64,000 bases of DNA from Benincasa hispida. Lineage: Eukaryota; Streptophyta; Magnoliopsida; Cucurbitales; Cucurbitaceae. The position numbers and the translations under genes are program-made. Every line of letters starts with the position of its first letter. The stretch's first letter is position 1. The stretch covers positions 86,452,721 through 86,516,720 of the forward strand of contig NC_052357.1 of the NCBI RefSeq assembly GCF_009727055.1, given 5' to 3'. The notes under the pieces are model-generated. The model saw nothing but the letters and a program-made list of their open reading frames with translations. It ran no database searches and was not told the DNA's origin. Shown in pieces: positions 34,301-46,671 of the stretch.

Positions 34301-37300
34301 ACTTGATTTATCAACTCTGATTTATTCTTACTGAACCACAATTTACCCTTTTTACCCTATTTTGAACCACTGATTCAAATGATGTGTATTGTATTCATGG
34401 TTAATTAGTTTGGAGTTATCAACAAATTGTTGACCACCCAGTGAGAGCAATCGAAATTGTGAAATTAGATTACTCAATGTGATGGTCAACGACTATGGTC
34501 ATGTGTTGGTCCTGTGATCAAAGAACAAGCTGTAACTTTTGAATGCTTTTTGAAGTTATGATTTCATGTCTTCGTTAAAAATTAAATATTAATGTTCAAT
34601 GTGATTTTTAATCTTAAATGTCGTAGGATCTGTCAGTAGTTTTTTAAGATTATGTCTGCCTAATCTGGTGGAAACCCTCTGTCATTGAAAAAAGAAAGTG
34701 TTTTTGCCATAGGAGAAGCATCCTCATCCCTTTTACCTTTGAACTTGGCCTTCATATACACCTGATAAATTTTGGTCCTTTTCTTCCTATTTTATTGAAA
34801 TTATACTGCTATTCACATAAATGTTGACATTAACTCTTCTTTGACATGATTAAATGACTGCAGACATGTTTCTTTCGGCAATTTGGGCATTCTGTTGTTC
34901 GTTCTGACTACCTTACACTTCGCAAAGGCTTCATCATGGTACATTTATATGATTTTTTAGGCTTATATTCCTTGCCATCTAGTTATAATTTTCTTTCTTT
35001 CTTCCTCCATCTCTTTGTTTCTGTTGCCAGCTCTTAATTTGAGATAGAAGATTCTCAAATAGTAAAATCAAATTATTTGTTTGGATTGCTAATTTTCTTT
35101 CATGTGTTGCCATTTGCACTGCATTTTAGAGCTTTAGCATTCTCAAATTTTCAGCTGCTTGTTACTAATAATTAAACGAATAATAATACTGATAAAATAT
35201 GATCTTTTGGTCATCAATATTTATGATTTCCTGCATCTTATTATTAATTGCAGAATCACAACCTCTCAGCAAGATATGATTTCCATAGCTACATGGTTCG
35301 TTCAATGGAAGAAGAATTCCAGAGGATAGTTGGTGTGAGGTAATTGAAGTGTCTGTTACTTTCAGTTAGAATCGTTATGCACGTGGTAATTCCGCTTCCC
35401 CCCCGAATCATTGCTATCATGATAAAAGGAGTTCAGGTTCAGTTATTACTCTTTGTTACTATATTGTCAGAAGAAGGAAGTTTTCTCCGTTCTTTGTTGG
35501 GATTGTCATTTTGTAGGGGGATTCTTATACAAAGTAATTTTTGTGTGTTAATTTCAATTGTTTCTCCTTTGAGTGAAATAGGAAAACTTTTGAAGGCATC
35601 CAGAATGTTGTTTCTGTGCTCTTCTTTTCGCTTCTCTGTGTTGTTTTTCTTCTTCTTCTTCTTCTTCTTCTTTTTAAGGAAATTAAATTTTTGAATATAT
35701 TGAAAAAGAAGTGATTTCTGCCACAATATTTCTGAAGTTTCATTCCCAAAAATAGCTAAATTTCTTATTTTATTCTTTTGGGAATTAAGGAAGCTAATTC
35801 CTTGTTCACTTTTTTGCAGCGGTCCATTATGGGGATTTGTCGTTGCTTTTTTGCTGTTTAATGTGAAAGGTATAATAAACCTCTGTTAGGAAAATGGTAA
35901 CTTTCTTTCTCGATTCTAATTATCAAATGCATAAAAGCTTTTTTCATTTTCACTAATTCTCCATTATCCTGTTTTATTTATTTACCTGAGCTGGCTGATT
36001 GTCCTTCCCCTTGTTAATTAGTCCTACTCTAAACTGCAACTATCTGTTTTTTTCCCCTATAAATTGAGCTGACATTACTATTTGATCTCTTTTGCCATCT
36101 TTCAGGCTCTAACCTTTACTTTTGGATAGCAACTATTCCTGTTACAGTGAGCCCTCTCTCTCTCTCTCCCTCAAGAGCTGCAGTTTGTATCTGGTTGATG
36201 ACCAGCTGATCTCTTACTACTTTTCATTTTTTATGCAGCTTGTTCTTTTAGTGGGCACGAAGTTACAGCACGTTATTGCAACTTTGACGTTGGAGAATGC
36301 TGGTATAACCGGATTCTTTTCTGGAGCAAAGCTGAGGCCTCGCGATGATCTTTTCTGGTTTAAGAAGCCTGAACTCCTGTTGTCCTTGATCCATTTTGTT
36401 CTTTTCCAGGTAAATTTTGATTATTGACAATGTCGCCCACAAGTTGTCATCTCCTACGTCAGAAAGAAAAATAATTCATCTATTCATATATTTTAGTTTT
36501 TTATCAAAGAAACCAACATTCATAGTTTTATCCCTTTTTCTCTTAATTCTCTTGCAGAATGCTTTCGAATTGGCTTCATTCTTCTGGTTCTGGGTATTTC
36601 CTCTTCTCTAGTCATGGCTTCTTTAATCTCAGAAGAAAGCATACTCTCTAATGAAATAGGAAGCATGTGGCATGAACAACAAAATTTGAAGTTTATGGAC
36701 AAAAAGAGAACAAGAGCTCACATCATTTAGTTTCCTTCAAAACTTGACGACTTTTTCTCACCCTTTCTTGGTACTCCAGAGCATTCTTTCTTCTTGTTTT
36801 CTCCCCACAATGACATAACTATTATCTTGTTTAATTTGGTTACAGTGGCAATTTGGATATAGTTCTTGCTTCATTAGCAATCATCTGCTTGTCTATGTAA
36901 GGCTAATCTTGGGGTATGAATCTTTAATTTGTGACAGTCGCAACCTTGTCTACCAACCATATTAATTGTGTAACGCGAGATAAGCATCCTGAAAAAAAAT
37001 TGCTCTGTCTTTTTCGTAGTTTTGCTGGACAATTTCTTTGCAGCTATAGCACCTTGCCCCTATACGCACTGGTTACTCAGGTAATCTAAGGCATGATATC
37101 TTACATTCTGATAGTATGGTTAAATTATAGAGATCCTTGATTGAAGTCATTAAACTTAGATGTAGATAGTTTCAGGTTTGGTGGGCTCTCATCAATTTCT
37201 CTGAGTTTCATCTCCCTAATAAGTCTGTGTTGAAACCTTGGGTGGTAAAAGAAAAGTAGGATGCTGCTGCTAGAGTGGCGTCCACTACTTTTGGGGAATA

Positions 37301-38398
37301 TGAGTGTAGGAGCAACAACATGAATATTTATAGTGGAATGGCAATGTCAATGTAAGATGACCAAAAGGACTGGAGTGCTGCTCTCAATAGGCTGTTAGTT
37401 AGTCAAGAGAACTGTTAGGTGAGAGAACACTGCAGGAGGTGTGGAGTAAGACTGAGGAAACACGGGGAGAGTCGAAGCCTTGCAAAATCTTGAGAGCCAG
37501 CATGTAATATTCTTACAGAATCCACTTTTTCTCTAAATTTCTGTGGATTCTAAAAAATGTTGTATTGTAGCAATTATGGTCATGTTTCAATCATAGTCAT
37601 GTAAGGAATAACTTCAGTTATAGGGTGGATTATTTTCTTCTTTCCCAATTCATAACTTCCTAAGCTCAATGATAGGACAAAGGTGCGGTAGGATTGTGGG
37701 AGAATTTTTCTCATATATTTTCTCTCTTTTTTGGGTACCTTGTTTCCACTTTCTCAGTTCATTGCCCTCTTTCTTCAAGAGGTTATCGACTCGAGCAAAG
37801 AGAGTTTTCAAGTAAGGTTGGGAAATTTTATCTGGTTAGTAGTCTATGAGAGGATTGGCCTTAATGACACTATCCAAATGCTATCATTTGCAGTTTGTCA
37901 TCTCCTATTGGCTGAGAGTCATATTTTTTTGCTTTATGTTTCTAACTGTTACCTTCTGCTATATTTGTTTTGCAGATGGGAACAAACTACAAGGCTGCCT
38001 TAATTCCTCAAAGAATAAGGGAAACAATCCATGGGTGGGGTAAGTCAGCTAGAAGGAAGAGAAGGCTCCGGATTTTTACCGATGATGCCACAATCCACAC
38101 GGAAACAAGCACCGTGATGTCACTTGAGGACGACGACAACCAGCATGTTGATACACCTAAAACTGCCACTGGCTATGCCATAATTGAGATGCAGCCACCT
38201 ACTGCAGCGAATGTGTCCGTCTCTATTGCTAATGATACATCACGTGCGGTTAGAACTCCTCTTCTTCAACCCTCTCTGTCTCTTTCATTACCTGTGGCTC
38301 AAAACTTCAATGCTGGAACCCCTTTAAGAAGCTCATCTATGCCCGCTCAGAACTTCAATGCTGAAGACTCTTTAAGAAGCTCATCTATGCCGAGGTAA
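31341..38398 (+). CDS. MLO-like seven-transmembrane protein (MLO4/11/14 group)
   Basis: Fifteen exons: 31341-31469, 31751-31808, 31936-32171, 32288-32404, 33058-33118, 33856-33950, 34864-34938, 35254-35339, 35820-35869, 36106-36146, 36239-36409, 36558-36593, 36846-36913, 37020-37080, 37976-38398. They join in frame to 568 aa (1,707 nt). The N-terminus [15 protein letters not shown], the [15 protein letters not shown] block, seven hydrophobic segments (about 17-35, 65-82, 158-178, 288-303, 304-323, 363-385, 400-425) and the calmodulin-binding helix around Trp449 are MLO hallmarks. MLO proteins are plasma-membrane calcium-linked proteins; some are powdery-mildew susceptibility factors. From memory the sequence is nearest Arabidopsis MLO11/14, which act in root touch growth responses, not mildew. 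Intron 3 starts with GC (32172). The tail carries a 16-residue tandem duplication. Confidence 0.93.
32172..32287 (+). other. GC-AG intron 3 of the MLO gene
   Basis: Exon 3 must end after GAG (32171) to keep the family sequence C-K-E-G-H-E-P-F; the next bases are GCACGT. No GT donor preserves the frame: the GT at 32176 would bring a stop. The acceptor is TGTGCAG (32281-32287). Confidence 0.75.
35646..35672 (+). repeat. (TTC)n microsatellite in MLO intron 8
   Basis: About nine TTC/CTT units in the intron between 35340 and 35819. They create artificial Lys/Arg-rich open frames on the minus strand (35439-35749). Confidence 0.85.
38297..38392 (+). repeat. 48-bp in-frame tandem duplication in the MLO C-terminus
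   Basis: Two 48-bp copies (38297-38344 and 38345-38392) encode A-Q-N-F-N-A, two or three variable residues, then L-R-S-S-S-M-P, twice in a row, directly before the stop codon. Confidence 0.9.
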
Positions 38399-38783
38399 AA
38401 AGGAAATGGGTAGCTAGTAAAAAAAAATGCTGCATCGTAAACAAAGCTATAGAAGTTCCATATAATTAGGATAAAACTTTAGTGAAAGAAACTATAAAAG
38501 TACCAAGTTAGTACAAACAAAGTTGAAATCCGAACAAGTGTTCAGAGTGAGAGCTTAGAGATTTGTTTATAGGATACTGAGCTTGTATTTGTAGAAAACA
38601 GTACATGAAACTACTTGTATTGTAATATAATCTCCCAACAATGTAAGGAAAGTATAGACTCCAACTATAGAAGAGTGTTTCCTGACTTTCTATATTTCAT
38701 CAGTTTATTAGAAAATGAACTCCATGAAGGGAGCTTTTATTGAGAGTTCCAATAAGACATTTCTTTGAGATGAGGTATAAACT

Positions 38784-39347
38784 CTAAACCAGATCGCCAT
38801 TGGATTTCATGTCCTCTCCCCCAGTGGATTTTATGTTATGATCTGTTGGCTGGACTGGTGGAACAATTGTAACAATAGGTGGTTCAGGTTCACTCACTTG
38901 AATAGTTTCATGTTCGACCTTAGAGTCGTTGATGCGGGCTTCGCAGCCACAACTTTGGCATCCCTGACATGTTTGACATCCCTGGCATGTCTGACATTCC
39001 TGACACCCTTGACATCCCTGGCATCCCTGCCATTGACATGGTGAACAAGTGTAGCAAGATTGGTGACCGCCACATCCATAGGGAGGACAAGAATATCCTC
39101 CACAACTACTGCAGCAATCGCCATTTGTTGGACCAACAGAACTGAATTTTGGTATACTGCCTTTTGGTATACTTTTCAACTCAGCATGGCTGGAATTTTG
39201 TAGGTGGTTATCTTGTCCAGAAGACATACTGTCACTTATTAGTTGGTTTTCAGCATCGTTGTTCTTGAGAATTCGATTGGCAGAGCTGAGGCTTAAGCAA
39301 AGAAACGCCAAGAGACCAACCAAGAAACTAGTTTTTGTAACAGCCAT
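38784..39347 (-). CDS. Secreted cysteine-rich protein with CQx-triplet repeats, unknown function
   Basis: Single-exon frame of 187 aa. Residues 1-23 form a signal peptide (hydrophobic core FLVGLLAFLCLSLSSA). Residues 24-75 are polar with no cysteine. Residues 78-135 hold 18 cysteines, of which nine consecutive ones (109-133) are exactly three residues apart, as in CQGCQGCQECQTCQ. The tail (136-187) is acidic and Pro-rich with no cysteine. The start is supported by a TATA box 80 bp upstream (39427-39433) and the clean signal peptide. I do not recognise a named family. Regular C-x2-C spacing could suit metal binding or a disulfide-stiffened wall protein; that is inference. It is transcribed toward the 3' end of the MLO gene (convergent, stops 386 bp apart). 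Confidence 0.8.
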   Translation of the reverse strand: MAVTKTSFLVGLLAFLCLSLSSANRILKNNDAENQLISDSMSSGQDNHLQNSSHAELKSIPKGSIPKFSSVGPTNGDCCSSCGGYSCPPYGCGGHQSCYTCSPCQWQGCQGCQGCQECQTCQGCQTCQGCQSCGCEARINDSKVEHETIQVSEPEPPIVTIVPPVQPTDHNIKSTGGEDMKSNGDLV

Positions 39348-39426
39348 TTTCTTGAAACTTTGGTCTCTCTTTTCAGGAGAAAGTTGTGTACTTTTCTGTG
39401 CTTCTCAAAGTGAAGGACCTTTTGCA

Positions 39427-39433
39427 ATTTATA
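39427..39433 (-). promoter_or_regulatory. TATA box of the cysteine-rich protein gene
   Basis: TATAAAT on the minus strand, 80 bp upstream of the ATG at 39347, leaving a leader of about 50 nt. Confidence 0.6.
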
Positions 39434-39523
39434 GGGTGGGGAGTTTGTTGAGTTTGGAGAAGAGATTGCTAAAGCAACAAAAGCATTGACATAGGTTTGG
39501 CCTAAGAGTCCGGAGGCCATCAT

Positions 39524-40410
39524 TGTGTGAAGTTATTGTTTGTAGTTCTTGAGTCTTTGTTTCATGAAATACCAAGCAACAAGATTCTTTCCAAAATGCA
39601 AGGGATTTTTTTAATGTAAATTAGATTATTAAATGAGTTTTTAGTTAGAAAACCACATAAACGAAATACACCATCGTTTTAAGTTGTATAGTAGCTTTTA
39701 TGACAATAAGTTTCAAACAGTAATCTCATTTTTCTAAGTTTTAAGGTAGGAATTTTTCAACTGAACCCCAAGAACTTGGAAGATATCTTCAAATGTTTCA
39801 AGCACTTTTTCACTAAGTTACCCTTGGAGAATAGTTTTCTAAGTTTCTCTTAGTAAAGCCAAACGAATTTTAATTTTTTTTTTTTTAAAAAAAATGTTTT
39901 ATACTGTAAGCAACTTGTTTCATAACTTAAGTAAATAATCTATGGGACCAAACCAATTTAGTTCTTTTGATTAAACCAAAAACTGAACCAAATTGAACCA
40001 GTGTACAACACCCACATGAACCTACACATCTCTCTGTTTATCTCCAATTACCAAGAAAAAAAAGAGGATTTGCAACAAAACTTGATGCAAAGAACATGAG
40101 ACATAAAGAACCCCACATAATATTAACTAATGTCATTGCAAATAATTGGAGAATACCATGTCCAAAGTTTCTCACTAACAAGTAACAAAAATAGTAATCT
40201 ACCCCCTAAAAAAGGAAAAAAGGGCCTAAGGGTATTCCCTATCTGCCTCTTCTCTATCACTTTTCCCCCAACTTCCACACTGCCAAGAAATTGATTATTT
40301 ACAGTGAAAAAACTGTAACAATGAAGGGTTGGAGATGATAGCGGCAGGAGAAGGTAAAGGCTATTTTGGTAATATTCTCAAAGGGCAATAAGAAAAGTAA
40401 ATGATGAAGG
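39524..40410. other. Intergenic DNA between cysteine-rich gene promoter and CTL1 3' end
   Basis: No gene seen. AT-rich with a poly-T/A run at about 39873-39895. The CTL1 3' UTR should extend below 40411. Confidence 0.4.
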
Positions 40411-43400
40411 TTATGAACTTGGAGGTCCTTGTGTAAGTCTTTGCAACTCATTTTGATCATTGAGAGTCTCCATGAGAAGAGGAGGGGCATACTGAGCTAT
40501 GCCTTGATGTTCTTCAGAATCTTGACAGAAGGAAAGAATTATTGTATCAATGGACATCTCCACCACTCCAAAGAAAAGTGTGGCAACCACATAGCCTAGG
40601 CCCCAGCAAACCTGTTGTTTCGAAACAAAAAAAGAACTTGAATGAGGAAATTTTGCAGTTTAGCATGTATGAAACTAAATCTTTTATGCTTTAAAAACTT
40701 CAAATTAAGTATTCATTGTTAGTAAATGACAACATGAGAGCACATTTAATGGGTTCTCAATAGAAACGACTTACTTTGGATTGGGTATGTTATCACAATA
40801 TGAAATAGGTAAACCTTCAATCTAATCAATAGTATCAATATAATTAAATATAGCATAATCAAGCCAAAAATCATGTATTCAAGCCATTGGAATGTAATCT
40901 TCTCCCATAAATTTTCAAGCCGGCAAGCGAGAGAGAATGTTAAAGTATTGATATAATTAAATTTACTATAACCCAACAGCTTAAGCTTTTAGGTTTCATG
41001 GTGGCTTAAAACTTATAATTAATGCATGCACGTATTATTAAATTATTCATTGAGTGAATTGTCATATCATCATTTTGTTATTAAATTTGTTGTTTAATGA
41101 TAGTGAAGATTCAATTGAAAATAACATAATACACGAGTTTTTTCACTTTGATTTGAATAATACATGAAAACTTCAAAATATGACTATTGAAATTGAAAAA
41201 TGATTACAAAATTAGGGATTGAAATGATACACATTTGGCCTAATACTGATATAAAATAGAAGTAGCATGCTTTGTTCCGTTCTGTAAAACAATTTTTTAC
41301 CATAAAAGCAGCAATATCTAGGCTATAAAATTTCAAGGTACTGATTGAAAGACACAGGCTGCTTTGAATGCTCAATCTTAGTCTATTTTTCTCTTTTTAT
41401 CCCAAAAAAAACTATATGAGAAAAAATAGATATATCTCAGATAATAAGTTTGATTGCCCTAGCCTCTTTATCAGCTCTTCTCTACATAAAATGAGTATGA
41501 ACTAAGTGAATAAATAAAAGAACTTACCAGGACTGGAAACAATGGGGAAGAAATCTTGTTATGAGCAGATCTGTATTTGTGTGTATCCAACATGAGGAAA
41601 GCAAAAAGAGCACTTGAGAGGCTGACACACAGTTTCCCAAGGAACAGAATGACATCTCCAATCACATTCACTCTTCCGATCCGAAGGATGTTGTTAATTA
41701 TTAACTCTGTTGCAATAGCGGATGCCTTGCAAAAGCTCTTGCCAGTTATTGCAATCTACATGAACAAGAATAGAGTGGAAAACAGTTATTCGAGACAGAG
41801 GTTGCTGAATTCTTATTCTGCAAACTAATACCATTGTGATCTTTGGGTGAAAAAAAAAAAGAACCATTGTGATCTTTCCAGACTACCATATTGGAAACAA
41901 TGATGAACAGATAATTTAAACAAAGTAAATGAGTAACAATTTACCATTATATATGCATTGCGGTTAACAGATTTGATGATCCACTCTATACATCTCAGGC
42001 AAAACCGAGATGTATTATGTGCTGCTCTGCCAATCCGACTATCTGGTGTGGTACTTGCAACTTTCAATTTGCGACGAATAGACTCAAGTATGAAACGAAT
42101 TGATTCCATAAAGGACACAGTCAAGGAACCGAGAGCCATGGATCCAAGATTATATCTTGCTAGCCGTTTCATCGAGGAGAAAACTGGAAGAAATGGAATT
42201 TCGGGCTGCATTAACCAGAAACAATGAGCAATAAAGAATGAAATAATTACCTAAAGTATATTAATTAAGTTTCAAAGAATTGATGCACAATAACAAGAAA
42301 TATATAGAGTAGACATGGGACTATTCTGTGAATATGATATTTATAATGGGGAGGTGTTTGAATTGGGGGGCGTTTGTCTTTTCAACTGAGCTTGTTTTAT
42401 GTCTTAGAATGATGTTCTTGTTACTATGTTTGTCCTATGATTTCCTTTGAATATTTTATTTCCTTGTACTTAGAGCATTAGTCTCTTTTATTTAATTCAA
42501 TGAAAATTTATGTTTCCTTTGAAAAAAAATGTATAGGGTGTCATACTTGAAATTAATTCCTAAGTAGTTAAATGGAATACTTCTACGCTGAAACTAACAA
42601 GTAAAATAAGATAATTGCCAGGGATCTACAGCAAGAAATTATAAACCCAAAAGAAGTTCAGAATTGTCGGTTACATCAACCCATCCTTAGTAACTTACCG
42701 AAGTTTCACCACGAGCCCAATAATAGGAGGCTACTGAACCTGCAATGACTGTTGAAGAGCATGCTACAAAAAATTGAGTAGCCCAATAACAACCAAATAG
42801 GTGGAAAAATATGGAAATGTCGATATGAGGAGTATAACGGATGCTATAACCACAGCAGCGGTCACAGTTCACCCGTTTTGAAGCAAGATCATAGGCACAG
42901 CAGTTTGAGTTGCAGTTATTCTGGACAACCTGACCAGAGCTGAAGAGATGAAGGGCAGCTGACAACCATAACATATAAAAAATTGCAAGGATGGCATAAG
43001 GTATGATTGGAAAGATTATGAGTGCTTGAACTTCTCCAATCACCTTTGCAGCAACCTGCACACAAGGTTGTATAAAACCCAAATGAAATAATGATATTAT
43101 ACTATATTAATCAGTTGAGAAGCCAAGAATGCCTCGATGAAATGAGTGGAAATAAGTGCCACACAGACAGAGAAATCAAAAGCCAAAAACTTGCAATGCT
43201 GAAGTTGAAGGCCACCTGAACTATATATCCTTGAAATGAATATTTTTAGTTTATGATTATTGCTGCCAATAATCAACATCTGATCCCTACTTATGCATGT
43301 ACAGTATGGTACTTGCCTTGAGGACAGATGTTGCCATTATGATTCGGCGGATGATAGCGATTGATGTGAGAACAGAGACAGCCATAACAAAAGTCATTAG

Positions 43401-46400
43401 AACAGCAGCAGCACGCATATGATTGAGCTCCTGAACAATAATCAATTGAGTGATTGGAATCAGATGAGGTTTTTTATCAAATAGGCTCAAAAGTTTTGGT
43501 TGCATACCCTTCCAAATATGTGGACATAGGGATCATGATCACCAATGATGGGAGTTATAGCATCATTTCCTATCCATCCAGCTATTATAGCAATAAAGAT
43601 AATTGCAATCAGTAATGACACAACTTTAACCTAAATGGTATAACTTCAGAACATTTGAGGTTTTGGAAATTCTATCAGATATTAGAAGTTTGATTCCAGC
43701 TAGAAGAATCTCCTAAGGATATCAAAGAAGAATCATTTAGAAATGGCTGGCATTCCCCTCAGAAGTCTGACATAAACTTCAGTTTTTATAATGAACTTAT
43801 GAAGTTTTGATTGAAGCGGAACATGAAATCATTGAACATCAAGTAGAAAGGTGGAGTAAATATGTTCCTCACCTTTGAGGTAATAAAACATTGTGACTGA
43901 TACTATGAGAATGTTGAATAGGACAACCGTTACCCACGGCATCGCAGCAACAAAATGCCGAATCATTAGCAACCAAATCACTGCCAAAAATAGAGGCAAA
44001 ATTCCTCCGCAAACAATCAATACTGGCCATGACTTCCCAATATCCGCCATGTATCTCTGTGACAGTAGAGCAGAGAACAAGTAAAAGCTTTAGAAATGGT
44101 AAAACACAAGAAGCAAAGTTAAGACATATGATACAGAGGCTTCAGACAGGATGCTAAGGATATTATTCTAAAGAGCCCTTGAAATTTTCAAATTGAACTC
44201 TTGAGCTTATATGACACTTTACATTTACTAAAAAAGTAGACCTGTGATTTAATAGTGAAATTTTTGTAAGATAAATGCATGCATACATACAAATATTAAC
44301 AGGGTTAAAGTATAATTCGTAGAAAAGAAAATCTAGTATACCTTTAAGACAGATGACCGAGCATTGGTTGACTTATGAATAGATTTATCAATGATCAAAT
44401 CTGCATCTATGTTCATTCCACCCATCAGCTTCCAATGTGTTAATGATACATTTGAGGGGCGAGCAAGGAACTGGCAGCTCCAATAAACTGAGAGACAATC
44501 ACAATCGTAAAATATTTTTATAAAAGTTGTTTTAATTAAAGTCCTTGTGTTTGGTTACATAATACAAGTTGTTTGGCCCAACTTCTTATTCTACAAATAC
44601 TATATTACCGTTAGTGATTACCAGTCGATCGCTTTCTGGATAATCAATTTTAAAGTGATTCTCTGAAAACGAATATAAACCAATTTAACTAATTAAAAAA
44701 TTATCACTATTTGTTAGCAAACAAAGGAAGTATCCAAGCCACCTTAACAAGGATTAAGGATTAAGGACTAAGGAAAGTTAGGAACATGTGGACTTTGTAA
44801 CTATGAATACAAGGACATGTAGAGAACTGATGTCGTAAACCAAGGAGAAAAGCTTGAAAGATTTACTGCATCCAAGAGAATATAGACGTGAAGTATTCAA
44901 TATCATCTTGAAAGGTGGAAAAATTAATAGCATCAAGATAGATCAATTTCACTTACCATTTACACTAGGAAAAATGACAGGGTAACAAGGACCCTGAAGG
45001 TTAACAGAGCTGTTTCTCATCTCAGGCGTAAGGAACTCAAAGTAATCGTAGTTCCTGTCTATCCAATCATCCATTGAGAGGCGTATTTCACCTTCTGGAT
45101 AATCACAAACCCAGTTTAGAGAATCTTCTGAAGGAGTTGGGCAATCCATCAAGCATATGCTCCGAGCATCCACCAACTTAAATTGACTGTCTTTCAGACC
45201 ACTTTGATAAACCTGATTAGGATTCAACCAATATTTAAGCTCCAATTCACGAAGGCCAGGATTAGCATGCTTGTCACCACAGACATTTCCTTTGTAGTCT
45301 AGTCCATATGTTAGCCTGATAAACAGTAGCACAGAGGTCAACTTAAAGGAGACAAACTAACAAAGAAAAGGAGAACGTAAATACTAAAGGTACTAACCAT
45401 GCAGTTTTGGTACAATTAAGGATATCAACAAGTTACATGACTTTAGAAATTCTTCAAAGCACTTGACTACATATCTAAACCTACTTCTGGTTCTGGGATT
45501 TCAAGAAATACTTAAAATTCATTTTTAAAAAAACTAGTGTTTTATCAAATGTGCTAGTACAAAAAAGTATTTTCTTTAGAAATACTACTCTTAGAAGCAC
45601 TCTCAACATACTCTAACTAGTTATGACTTATGACTTAAAAGGACTAACTTTAGTTCCTCCACGATTAATACAAATTGGAATCATCAGAATGTTACTGTTA
45701 TAAAAACCAAATCACAACGGATGAATGGGAAAACCATGGCCAATGAAAGTTATTGTAATGAAGGAATACAAGGGGCAAGGGAGCGCTTGGTTCTTTAGTT
45801 CAATGGGTTTTGTATGGAGCTGACAGGGTACAGTTCATCATGGATATAATGTCAGTTTTCACACAAGCTTATAAAAAAGGGAGGAACATGGCAAACTAGA
45901 GAATGGAAATGTCCCATCCTACCCATATGCAAAATCTCCTTCAAATTGCAGAAGGGGAAAAACAAAGAAGAAGGCCAAATGAGACCACCCGCAGCTATAT
46001 AGCCAAAGATTAAGTGATATACTATACCCTACGCAGGAAAATGTCAGGTGGGTGATGATAATATACTAAAATTCCATGTTGAAAGGACGAACTAATATCA
46101 GCCATATGTCATACAATGAGATAAGTTCTAACCCGTACGGGAAAGGTTGTAAAACTGGCATACAATGAGATAAGTAAAAGAAAATTGAAGACTATACATT
46201 GACATAGCCAGATATAGTAATAAAAGAGTAAATTAGACAAGCCTGAATTCATCCTAACTAGGACCAGCAAAAGTTAAGACAGCAAGGAGTTCGAAATTGG
46301 TAGAAATGAAGAAGATAGAGAAAACGAAAAGGGGAGAATGGAGAAGGGAAATCTGCGAAATGGGAAAGCACTTCGGAGATTTTTCTGGGACTTCCATGAA

Positions 46401-46665
46401 TGAAAGAGAAAATGTGCAAGAATTGACAGTACCCATTGAAGTTATGAAGTATAACAAGAGAGTGGCATCAGATTCCATACCTTAATGGGTTTCCTTGGTT
46501 AAATCCAAAGCTTGAGTTAACAATCATCCCCACCCAGAAAGCTATAAAGATCACAAGAAACACAACATCTCTGCATTTTCTATTATGTCTAATGATTCCA
46601 CCCATTTGGGCATTTCCATCACTTGAAGGGTATCTCCCAATCACTGCCCCTAAAGGACCCCTCAT
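40411..46665 (-). CDS. CTL1: Choline transporter-like protein (CTL1/CHER1 type, SLC44 family)
   Basis: Ten exons, listed in transcription order: 46665-46481, 45315-44957, 44487-44342, 44056-43873, 43581-43508, 43430-43317, 43055-42699, 42205-41945, 41755-41528, 40611-40411. They splice in frame to 702 aa, the normal length. The start MRGPLGAVIGRY matches the family; an upstream ATG at 46671 would add M-K. Features: TM near 34-51; a large extracellular domain (about 52-238) with conserved cysteines and D-Y-F-E-F-L-T-P-E-M-R; then about nine more hydrophobic segments, including 239-262, 267-290, 322-342, 362-390 and 437-465. Arabidopsis CTL1/CHER1 acts at the trans-Golgi network and forming cell plate in membrane-lipid and auxin-carrier trafficking, and is needed for sieve-plate pores. 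Intron 6 begins with GC (43316). Identity is strong; function is by homology. Confidence 0.94.
43056..43316 (-). other. GC-AG intron 6 of the CTL1 gene
   Basis: On the minus strand the exon end AAG is followed by GCAAGT, the best-known GC donor context. The acceptor is GTGTGCAG. The flanking codons read S-V-L-K then V-A-A-K-V, as in the family, so splicing here is required. Confidence 0.85.
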
Positions 46666-46671
46666 CTTCAC

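Noticed and set aside
35439..35749. Lys/Arg-rich minus-strand frames
   Set aside because: Generated by the (TTC)n microsatellite in MLO intron 8.
38838..39136. Met-Ser-rich and Leu-Thr-rich frames over the cysteine-rich gene
   Set aside because: Other-frame readings of the repeated CQx codons; only the chosen frame has a signal peptide and TATA-supported start.
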